Assembly: GCA_020630145.1 (NCBI GenBank)
Contig: JAHDBX010000156.1
Location: 1 to 5,186, forward strand
DNA: 5,186 nt
Source of the DNA: Gammaproteobacteria bacterium
GTDB taxonomy: Bacteria > Pseudomonadota > Gammaproteobacteria > HTCC5015
Reading direction: 5' to 3'
Shown: positions 1-5,186 of the stretch, piece by piece
Position numbering within the stretch: position 1 is the first letter of the stretch
How the letters are laid out: every line of letters starts with the position of its first letter
Made by a program: the position numbers and the translations under genes
Notes under the pieces: model-generated
What the model was told of the DNA's origin: nothing
The model's database searches: none
The model's input: only the letters and a program-made list of their open reading frames with translations

Positions 1-11
1 AGTGATTAACG

Positions 12-401
12 ATGGCTAAACAACAACGTAACACGAAAAAGAAAGTAAAACGTACGGTAACCGACGGTGTAGCGCATATTTTTGCGTCATTTAATAATAC
101 AATCGTCACAATCACTGATCGTCAAGGCAATACATTGTCATGGGCAACATCAGGTGGTTCTGGTTTCCGTGGTTCTCGTAAAAGTACTCCATTTGCTGCT
201 CAGGTAGCAGCAGAGCGTGCAGGTACTGCCGCTCAAGAATATGGTCTGAAGAATTTAGATGTGTTGGTAAAAGGTCCAGGTCCTGGTCGTGAGTCAGCCG
301 TGCGTTCTTTGAACTCAATTGGGTACAAGATTACTAATATTTCTGATGTGACACCGCTACCGCATAACGGTTGCCGTCCATCAAAACGTCGTCGCGTTTA
401 A
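12..401 (+). CDS. rpsK: 30S ribosomal protein S11
   Basis: Encodes S11, a 30S platform protein that contacts 16S rRNA near the E-site and Shine-Dalgarno/anti-Shine-Dalgarno region. The 129-residue product matches the usual bacterial length. It opens with a basic [14 protein letters not shown] tail, contains the family core ([10 protein letters not shown] at about 27-36, [18 protein letters not shown] at about 47-64, [10 protein letters not shown] at about 87-96) and ends in the conserved [13 protein letters not shown]. Asn119-Gly120 in that tail is the position known in E. coli S11 to form isoaspartate. The ATG at 12 gives the normal N-terminus. Only 11 bases precede it, so its ribosome binding site and the end of rpsM cannot be judged. 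rpsD follows after 20 nt, so it is almost certainly co-transcribed. Nothing unusual; identification is secure. Confidence 0.98.
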   Translation: MAKQQRNTKKKVKRTVTDGVAHIFASFNNTIVTITDRQGNTLSWATSGGSGFRGSRKSTPFAAQVAAERAGTAAQEYGLKNLDVLVKGPGPGRESAVRSLNSIGYKITNISDVTPLPHNGCRPSKRRRV

Positions 402-421
402 GGGCGAGGTAGGATAATACT

Positions 422-1042
422 ATGGCAAGATATTTAGGTCCAACTTGTAAACTCAGTCGTCGTGAAGGCACTGATTTATTTTTAAAGTCTGGTGCTCGTA
501 CACTAGAGTCAAAATGTAATTTAGAACGTGTTCCAGGTCAGCATGCTGCTAAGCGTGGACGTTTATCTGATTACGGTTTACAGTTACGTGAAAAACAAAA
601 ATTACGTCGTATTTATGGAATACTTGAAAAGCAATTCCGTAACTATTATAAAAAAGCGGCTGCTAAAAAAGGCTCAACAGGTGAAAACCTATTGGTTTTA
701 TTAGAAGGTCGTTTAGATAATGTTGTCTATCGTATGGGTTTTGGTTCAACTCGCGCGGAATCACGTCAACTAGTTAGTCATAAAGCAATTTTAGTTAATG
801 GCCAATCAGTAAATATTCCTTCTTATCAGGTTCAACCTGAAGATGAAATATCAGTAACTGAAAAGTCTAAGTCACAAGTTCGTATTGATGATGCATTACA
901 ATTAGCTGAGCAACGTGCTTCAATTGATTGGATTGATGTTAATGCAAAAAGTAAGTCGGGTGTGTTTAAACGTGTACCTGATCGTGATGAATTACCAGCT
1001 GAGATCAATGAATCTCTAGTTGTGGAATTATATTCTAAATAA
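422..1042 (+). CDS. rpsD: 30S ribosomal protein S4
   Basis: Encodes S4, the primary 16S rRNA-binding protein that nucleates assembly of the 30S body. In E. coli it is also the translational repressor of the alpha operon, acting on the rpsM leader; that target would lie upstream of this window. The product is 206 aa, the same as in E. coli. Visible landmarks are [20 protein letters not shown] at 1-20, [19 protein letters not shown] at about 48-66, the S4 RNA-binding domain from about 96 ([12 protein letters not shown], then SHKAILVNG) to about 160, and the terminal VVELYSK. It has single cysteines at 9 and 32, not the paired CxxC sets of zinc-binding S4 paralogues, so it is the zinc-independent type. 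The start is supported by AGGA at 411-414, 7 nt before the ATG. Secure. Confidence 0.98.
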   Translation: MARYLGPTCKLSRREGTDLFLKSGARTLESKCNLERVPGQHAAKRGRLSDYGLQLREKQKLRRIYGILEKQFRNYYKKAAAKKGSTGENLLVLLEGRLDNVVYRMGFGSTRAESRQLVSHKAILVNGQSVNIPSYQVQPEDEISVTEKSKSQVRIDDALQLAEQRASIDWIDVNAKSKSGVFKRVPDRDELPAEINESLVVELYSK

Positions 1043-1064
1043 TCACTAGCTAGTACACAGTGAT
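1042..1064 (+). other. Small hairpin at the start of the rpsD-rpoA gap
   Basis: ATCACT (1042-1047) and AGTGAT (1059-1064) form a perfect 6-bp stem around an 11-nt loop, beginning at the last base of the rpsD stop codon. A competing pairing, CACTA (1044-1048) with TAGTG (1064-1068), overlaps it. No T-run follows, so it is not a classical terminator. It lies in a 73-nt gap that is longer than the other gaps in this operon (20 and 29 nt). It could be an RNA processing or stability element between the S4 and alpha reading frames, or chance. The sequence supports only the inverted repeat. Confidence 0.35.
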
Positions 1065-1115
1065 AGTGTTGTTGAAAAACAGTAGTTAGTTGAATTAAAT
1101 AATTGGAGACGCCTT

Positions 1116-2117
1116 ATGTCCGGTGGAATTGGTGAATTTTTAAAACCTAAGTTGGTAGAAATCGATCAAGTTTCTGATACGCATGCACGTGTAGTATTAG
1201 AGCCTTTAGAGCGTGGTTTTGGTCATACTTTAGGTAACGCATTGCGTCGTATTTTGTTGTCTTCTATGCCTGGCTCTGCCATCACAGAAGTTGAAATTGA
1301 AGGTGTTCTACATGAATACTCTACGATTGAAGGCGTACAAGAAGATGTGTTAGATATTTTGCTTAACTTGAAAAATGTCGCTATTGTTATGCATGAAAAC
1401 AAAGAAGCGGTATTAAAGTTATCAAAGAGTGGTGTGGGTCCTGTTACGGCGGGTGACATACAGGTTGATCATGATGTTGAAATTAAGAACCCTGATTTAG
1501 TTATCGCGAATCTTAATAAAGACATATCTTTAAACATGACCTTGAAAGTACAAAAAGGTCGTGGTTATCAGCCTGCTACTCAACGTAAGCAAGAAGACAA
1601 AGACAATAAAGCGATTGGTCAGTTGCACCTTGATGCAACATTTAGCCCAGTTAAGCGTATTGCTTATTCTGTTGAAAGTGCTCGTGTTGAACAGCGTACT
1701 GACTTAGATAAGCTTATTATTGATATTGAAACAAATGGCACTTTAGACCCGGAAGAGTCTATTCGCCGTTCAGCTACTATCTTACAAGGCCAATTGGCAG
1801 TGTTTGTTGATCTAGAAGCTGATGAATTAGAGCATCAAGAAGAGCCGCAACCAGAAGTAGATCCTATCTTGCTTCGCCCAGTTGATGATTTAGAATTAAC
1901 TGTACGTTCGGCTAACTGCTTGAAAGCAGAAAATATTTACTATATTGGTGATTTAATTCAACGTACAGAAGTTGAATTATTGAAAACACCAAATTTAGGT
2001 AAGAAATCGTTAACTGAAATTAAAGATGTATTAGCATCACACGGTTTATCTTTAGGTATGCGCTTGGAAAATTGGCCGCCTCAAGGATTAATTGGTGCAG
2101 AACGTCGTTCAGCTTAA
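1116..2117 (+). CDS. rpoA: DNA-directed RNA polymerase subunit alpha
   Basis: Encodes the alpha subunit, whose N-terminal domain dimerises and scaffolds beta and beta' and whose C-terminal domain binds UP elements and activators. The product is 333 aa, against 329 in E. coli. The N-terminal domain (about 1-230) shows [28 protein letters not shown] at about 28-50 and [10 protein letters not shown] at about 191-200. An acidic linker (about 233-249, rich in Glu) leads to the C-terminal domain. There the DNA-contacting residues of E. coli (R265, N268, C269, K271, G296, K298, S299) are all present, shifted by one (R264, N267, C268, K270, G295, K297, S298). The last residues ([10 protein letters not shown]) differ from E. 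coli. TGGAGA around 1104-1109 is a good ribosome binding site for this ATG. Secure. Confidence 0.99.
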   Translation: MSGGIGEFLKPKLVEIDQVSDTHARVVLEPLERGFGHTLGNALRRILLSSMPGSAITEVEIEGVLHEYSTIEGVQEDVLDILLNLKNVAIVMHENKEAVLKLSKSGVGPVTAGDIQVDHDVEIKNPDLVIANLNKDISLNMTLKVQKGRGYQPATQRKQEDKDNKAIGQLHLDATFSPVKRIAYSVESARVEQRTDLDKLIIDIETNGTLDPEESIRRSATILQGQLAVFVDLEADELEHQEEPQPEVDPILLRPVDDLELTVRSANCLKAENIYYIGDLIQRTEVELLKTPNLGKKSLTEIKDVLASHGLSLGMRLENWPPQGLIGAERRSA

Positions 2118-2146
2118 TACGCAATAGATACAGTAGGTAATATAAA

Positions 2147-2530
2147 ATGCGTCATCGTAAATCAGGTCGTCAGTTAAATAGAAATAGTTCGCACAGAAAG
2201 GCGATGTTTCAAAATATGACTAATTCTTTATTTGAACATGAGTTAATTAAAACAACTCTACCTAAAGCTAAAGAGTTACGTCGAGTTGCAGAACCATTAA
2301 TCACATTGGCAAAAGAAGACTCAGTTGCTAATAGACGTTTGGCATTTAGCCGTATGCGTGATGATGCAATGGTAACGAAATTGTTCTCAGAATTAGGTCC
2401 TCGTTATGAGTCTCGTCCAGGCGGTTATTTGCGCATTTTAAAGTGTGGTTTCCGTACGGGTGATAAAGCGCCTATGGCTTTTGTTGAGCTAGTGGACCGT
2501 CCTCAAGTTGAAGAGGCTGTTGCTGAGTAA
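2147..2530 (+). CDS. rplQ: 50S ribosomal protein L17
   Basis: Encodes L17, a bacterial 50S protein located near the polypeptide exit tunnel rim. The product is 127 aa, the same as in E. coli. It starts with the diagnostic [20 protein letters not shown] and continues with [13 protein letters not shown] at about 34-46, then [12 protein letters not shown] at about 88-99 and FVELVDR near 112-118. The tail after VDRP is short and acidic (VEEAVAE). The ATG is preceded by AGGT at 2135-2138, 8 nt upstream. It lies 29 nt after rpoA and is the last gene of the alpha operon, followed 20 nt later by a strong terminator. Nothing odd; secure. Confidence 0.98.
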   Translation: MRHRKSGRQLNRNSSHRKAMFQNMTNSLFEHELIKTTLPKAKELRRVAEPLITLAKEDSVANRRLAFSRMRDDAMVTKLFSELGPRYESRPGGYLRILKCGFRTGDKAPMAFVELVDRPQVEEAVAE

Positions 2531-2550
2531 TCACAGTTGGTTGTTATATA

Positions 2551-2579
2551 AAAAGCCGATCTTTTGATCGGCTTTTTTT
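2551..2579. terminator. Bidirectional intrinsic terminator between rplQ and the convergent flavin reductase gene
   Basis: GCCGATC (2555-2561) pairs perfectly with GATCGGC (2566-2572) around a TTTT loop. The flanking AAAA (2551-2554) and TTTT (2573-2576) can extend the stem to 11 bp. On the + strand seven Ts follow the stem (2573-2579), ending the alpha operon 20 nt past the rplQ stop. On the - strand the same stem is followed by five Ts and an AT-rich stretch, so it can also end transcription of the reductase gene, whose stop codon is 28 nt before it. The whole intergenic region (2531-2606) holds nothing else that I can see. Confidence 0.93.
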
Positions 2580-2606
2580 ATGCTTATTATTTACTTTTGG
2601 GTTACA

Positions 2607-3089
2607 TTATTTTTGGAACTGACCATAAGCGCTGTTTAAGTAAACCAGTGGGTTTACCGTATCGCTGTGTATAACATTAATGACTTTTGCTATATAGATG
2701 TTATGGCTTGCATAATTTACTTGTTTATCCGTTTGGCAAAAAATATTAGCTTGAGCACCTTCAAGGTACGGTGTATGTATAGCTGTTTCTTGCCATTTAC
2801 CCGTTTCAAAGCGTTTGTCACTAAGCCCCGGGGTGGCGCAAGTGTTTGAAACATCTTCTTGGCTGCGGTCTAATAAGTTTACGCAGAATTGATCATGTGA
2901 GCTTAAGAAATGGTTTATTTCAGCTTCTTTATTTATGCATACCAATAGCGATGCGGGCTCCATACTGACTGAGGTAACTGAACTGGCTGTCATCGCGTAG
3001 CGTTCTGATTTATTGCCAGCTGATATTACAGATACGCCTGCGGTTAAGCGGCGAAATGCTTGTATGGATTTATTGTTAATAGTTGTCAT
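2607..3089 (-). CDS. Flavin reductase-like domain protein (probable NAD(P)H:flavin oxidoreductase)
   Basis: A 160-aa protein resembling the short flavin reductases of two-component monooxygenases (HpaC/RutF/StyB type, Pfam Flavin_Reduct). Such enzymes use NAD(P)H to reduce FMN or FAD, which is then passed to a partner oxygenase. Visible landmarks are FRRLTAGVSVISA at about 12-24, the flavin-contact stretch MTASSVTSVSMEPASLLVCI at about 33-52, FCVNLL at 68-73, LEGAQANIFC at about 109-118 and a terminal PLVYLNSAYGQF. The usual G-D/T-H motif before the last strand reads A-S-H (127-129), so the His is kept but the Gly is not. No signal peptide or membrane segment is seen, so it is probably cytosolic. 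The ATG gives a family-typical N-terminus. It lies directly downstream of uvrA on the same strand, suggesting co-transcription. No oxygenase partner is visible, so substrate and physiological role are unknown. The family call is fairly sure; the exact enzyme is not. Confidence 0.8.
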   Translation of the reverse strand: MTTINNKSIQAFRRLTAGVSVISAGNKSERYAMTASSVTSVSMEPASLLVCINKEAEINHFLSSHDQFCVNLLDRSQEDVSNTCATPGLSDKRFETGKWQETAIHTPYLEGAQANIFCQTDKQVNYASHNIYIAKVINVIHSDTVNPLVYLNSAYGQFQK

Positions 3090-3194
3090 CTATAGTTTAT
3101 CCTTCAAGTAATGCCCTGTATACGAGCCTTTAACTTTACTAACGTCTTCTGGGGTACCATTTGCAATAATAAGGCCACCTTTGCTGCCTCCTTC
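3090..3194 (-). pseudogene. uvrA: Displaced C-terminal tail of uvrA (out of frame)
   Basis: Read from 3194 down to 3092-3090 (TAG), this stretch encodes 34 residues, [18 protein letters not shown] followed by [16 protein letters not shown]. This is recognisably the end of UvrA; E. coli ends EGGSGGG...GTPETV...SHTARFLKPML. It has no start of its own and lies +1 relative to the upstream uvrA frame. The family sequence at the junction is DLGPEGG. Here DL is followed by TGA and then the EGG frame, with only one base where the two codons for Gly-Pro (six bases) are expected, so about 5 bp are missing. The tail carries no other stop or frame damage, so the lesion is either very recent or a sequence error. 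Confidence 0.85.
3100..3105 (-). promoter_or_regulatory. Ribosome binding site of the flavin reductase gene, inside the uvrA tail
   Basis: GAAGGA lies 10 nt before the ATG at 3089, a slightly long but workable spacing. It falls within the codons for the last residues (LKDKL) of the displaced uvrA tail. If uvrA were in frame, ribosomes finishing it would stop exactly at the reductase ATG, so this site and termination-reinitiation could both feed the gene. Confidence 0.55.
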
Positions 3195-5186
3195 ATAAAT
3201 CTACTATCCAGTCAGCTGTTTTTATTACATCTAAATTATGTTCGATTACTACTACGGTATTACCAGCGTCGCGTAAGCGATGTAGTACTGCAAGCAATTG
3301 CTCTACGTCGTAAAAATGTAAGCCTGTTGTTGGTTCATCTAGTATATAAATAGTTTGGCCAGTGTCGCGCTTTGATAGTTCTTTTGACAGCTTCACTCGT
3401 TGTGCTTCACCGCCCGATAATGTTGTAGCATTCTGACCAAGTGTAATATATGAAAGACCAACATCCATTAATGTTTGAAGTTTGCGTTTTAAAGCAGGAA
3501 CATTAGTAAAAAAAGTGAGGGCATCTTCAACGGTTAGCTCCAATACCTCATGAATGTTTTTGCCTTTGTAGAGAATGTCTAAGGTTTCACGGTTATAGCG
3601 CTTGCTGTTACAAACGTCACAAGCAACATATACATCAGGTAGGAAGTGCATTTCTACTTTGGTAACACCGTCGCCTTGACAGGCTTCACAGCGACCACCC
3701 TTTACATTGAAGCTAAATCGACCAGCTTTGTAACCACGTGAGCGTGCCTCTTGTGTGCCTGCAAAGAGGTCGCGAATAGCTGTGAATAAGCCAGAGTAGG
3801 TGGCAGGGTTGGAGCGAGGTGTGCGGCCGATAGGGCTTTGGTCTATTTCGACTACTTTATCGAACAAGTCTAAACCATCTACATCGCCGCATGGCGAAGG
3901 TGTATGACTCGCTCTATTAATATGGTTGGCGGCATGTTTATAAAGTGTGTCATTAATGAGAGTAGATTTACCAGAGCCGGATACGCCGGTAATACAAGTC
4001 ATTAGGCCAGCGGGAATCGTTAAGTCAACGTTTTGTAAATTGTTGCCTGATGCTGATTTAATCGTAAGCACCTTGTCTTTATCAATTGTGGTACGTTTTT
4101 TTGGTACAGCTATTGATCGTTTGCCGCTTAAATATTTACCGGTTAATGACTTCCTTGATTTCGCGACTTGTTCGGGCGTGCCTTTTGCAACGATTTCTCC
4201 GCCATGCACGCCTGCGCCAGGGCCGATATCGACGACATAGTCGGCTAAGCGTATAGCATCTTCATCATGCTCTACAACAATTACGGTATTGCCTAGGTCG
4301 CGCAGGTAGTTCAGCGTGTTCAGTAGTTTGTCATTGTCGCGTTGATGTAGGCCAATTGATGGTTCATCAAGTACGTACATTACGCCTACTAAGCCAGCGC
4401 CAATTTGACTGGCTAAGCGAATACGCTGTGCTTCACCACCCGAGAGGGTGTCCGCGCTACGGTCTAGTGTTAGGTAGTCTAGACCAACATTAACTAAGAA
4501 CTCTAGGCGTAAGTGAATTTCTTTGACAATCTTCTCGGCAATTTTGCCTTGTTTACCCTTTAGTTTCAGTTTCTTGAAGTAGTTAAATGCATCTTCGATT
4601 GATAATGAGGTGATGCTAGGTAAGTTATTCTTTTTGATAAAAACGTGCCTGGCGGCCTCATTTAAACGTGTACCTGAGCAGTCTTCACAGTGACGGTTTG
4701 CAATATATTTAGCCAACTCATCTTTTACTGCCATAGATTCAGTGTCACGATAACGGCGTTCCATATTGGGGATAATGCCTTCAAAAGGGTGTTTACGTTT
4801 CGTTTCGTCACCACGCTCGTTGTAGTAAATGAACTCTATTTTTTCGGTGCCGCTACCATAGAGTACATATTTCTGTTGTTTTTTGCTAAGGTCTTCAAAG
4901 TTTGTTTCAATGTCAAAGTCGTAGTGTTCAGCTAATGCAGTAATCAGCTGGAAGTAGTAGTTGTTGCGTCTATCCCATCCTCTTATGGCGCCGCCGGCTA
5001 AACTTAGATGTGGGTTTACAACGACTTTTTCAGCGTCGAAAAATTGTTGTATGCCCAGGCCGTCACAACTGTGACAGGCGCCCATTGGGCTATTGAATGA
5101 GAATAGTCGCGGTTCTAACTCTGTAATGCTATAGCCGCAATGTGTACAGGCAAACTTTGAAGAGTAGGTTATTTCTTGATCGGTAG
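3193..5186 (-). CDS. uvrA: UvrABC system protein A, 5' end off the window, 3' end frameshifted
   Basis: UvrA is the dimeric ABC-type ATPase that finds DNA damage and loads UvrB in nucleotide excision repair. The frame is open to the right edge (first whole codon at 5184), giving about 663 residues; the N-terminal Walker A and UvrB-binding region lie outside. In order: the first zinc module CTHC (about 5150-5139) with CHSC (about 5076-5065); CEDC; the first ABC signature LSGGEAQ (about 4446-4426) and Walker [11 protein letters not shown]; the second Walker [10 protein letters not shown] (about 3987-3961); the second zinc module CEAC/CDVC (about 3690-3679 and 3621-3610); the second LSGGEAQ (about 3420-3400), Walker [11 protein letters not shown] and H-loop VIEHN. 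An ATG at 5085 is internal: conserved FSFNSP precedes it in frame. Translation stops at 3195-3193 after WIVDL, losing the last 36 or so residues of the family, which survive out of frame in 3194-3090. Identity is certain; whether the encoded protein works is not. Confidence 0.97.
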   Translation of the reverse strand, partial: TDQEITYSSKFACTHCGYSITELEPRLFSFNSPMGACHSCDGLGIQQFFDAEKVVVNPHLSLAGGAIRGWDRRNNYYFQLITALAEHYDFDIETNFEDLSKKQQKYVLYGSGTEKIEFIYYNERGDETKRKHPFEGIIPNMERRYRDTESMAVKDELAKYIANRHCEDCSGTRLNEAARHVFIKKNNLPSITSLSIEDAFNYFKKLKLKGKQGKIAEKIVKEIHLRLEFLVNVGLDYLTLDRSADTLSGGEAQRIRLASQIGAGLVGVMYVLDEPSIGLHQRDNDKLLNTLNYLRDLGNTVIVVEHDEDAIRLADYVVDIGPGAGVHGGEIVAKGTPEQVAKSRKSLTGKYLSGKRSIAVPKKRTTIDKDKVLTIKSASGNNLQNVDLTIPAGLMTCITGVSGSGKSTLINDTLYKHAANHINRASHTPSPCGDVDGLDLFDKVVEIDQSPIGRTPRSNPATYSGLFTAIRDLFAGTQEARSRGYKAGRFSFNVKGGRCEACQGDGVTKVEMHFLPDVYVACDVCNSKRYNRETLDILYKGKNIHEVLELTVEDALTFFTNVPALKRKLQTLMDVGLSYITLGQNATTLSGGEAQRVKLSKELSKRDTGQTIYILDEPTTGLHFYDVEQLLAVLHRLRDAGNTVVVIEHNLDVIKTADWIVDL

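Noticed and set aside
112..318. Open frame on the - strand within rpsK.
   Set aside because: Fully antisense to the conserved S11 coding sequence; no recognisable protein features.
1072..1100. A possible sigma70 promoter for rpoA: TTGAAA (1072-1077), 17-nt spacer, TTAAAT (1095-1100).
   Set aside because: Predicted initiation would fall near 1107, inside the rpoA ribosome binding site, so the transcript would lose it. The region is AT-rich enough for such matches by chance.
1223..1459. Open frame on the - strand within rpoA.
   Set aside because: Shadow of the strongly conserved alpha N-terminal domain coding sequence.
2667..2849. Open frame on the + strand opposite the flavin reductase gene.
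   Set aside because: Antisense to a recognisable protein, with no family resemblance of its own.
3111..3353. Open frame on the + strand across the uvrA 3' end.
   Set aside because: Antisense to conserved UvrA codons on both sides of the frameshift; no independent support.
3947..4240. Open frame on the + strand within uvrA.
   Set aside because: Antisense to the second Walker A region and its flanks; a reading-frame shadow.
4690..4935. Open frame on the + strand within uvrA with hydrophobic stretches that could suggest a small membrane protein.
   Set aside because: Antisense to conserved UvrA sequence; the hydrophobicity follows from the complement of polar codons.
5083..5085. ATG as the start of a shorter UvrA of 630 residues.
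   Set aside because: Conserved UvrA sequence, including the first CxxC of the zinc module and FSFNSP, continues in frame upstream to the window edge, so this Met is internal.

Overview
The window looks like a chromosomal segment of an AT-leaning gammaproteobacterium. The ribosomal proteins and RpoA are close to their E. coli counterparts in length and motifs (S11 129 aa, S4 206 aa, L17 127 aa; RpoA 333 aa against 329 aa in E. coli). The genus cannot be fixed from the sequence alone.

The left half (12-2530, + strand) is the distal part of the alpha ribosomal-protein operon in the usual proteobacterial order: rpsK (S11), rpsD (S4), rpoA (RNA polymerase alpha), rplQ (L17). rpsM should lie just upstream, outside the window. 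Gaps are short (20, 73 and 29 nt). The rpsD-rpoA gap is the longest and holds a small hairpin. The operon ends at a strong hairpin plus T-run (2551-2579) that also has a U-tract on the other strand, so it can serve the convergent genes to its right.

The right half (2607-5186, - strand) carries the 3' part of uvrA, reading in from beyond the right edge, followed by a small flavin reductase-like gene. uvrA is the one real anomaly. Its frame stops at 3193-3195 just after the conserved ...WIVDL, where the family continues GPEGG. The remaining conserved tail (EGGSKGG... to ...YLKDKL) is intact in another frame (3194 to 3090) and ends in a TAG that directly abuts the ATG of the reductase gene. This is what a loss of about 5 bp from an otherwise intact gene would leave. 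It may be a real recent mutation or a sequencing/assembly error.

Functionally, the left block builds ribosomes and RNA polymerase. The right block holds the damage-recognition ATPase of nucleotide excision repair plus a probable flavin reductase whose partner is not visible. I found no mobile element, CRISPR array, tRNA or rRNA, phage gene or new system. Apart from the uvrA lesion this is an ordinary housekeeping region.
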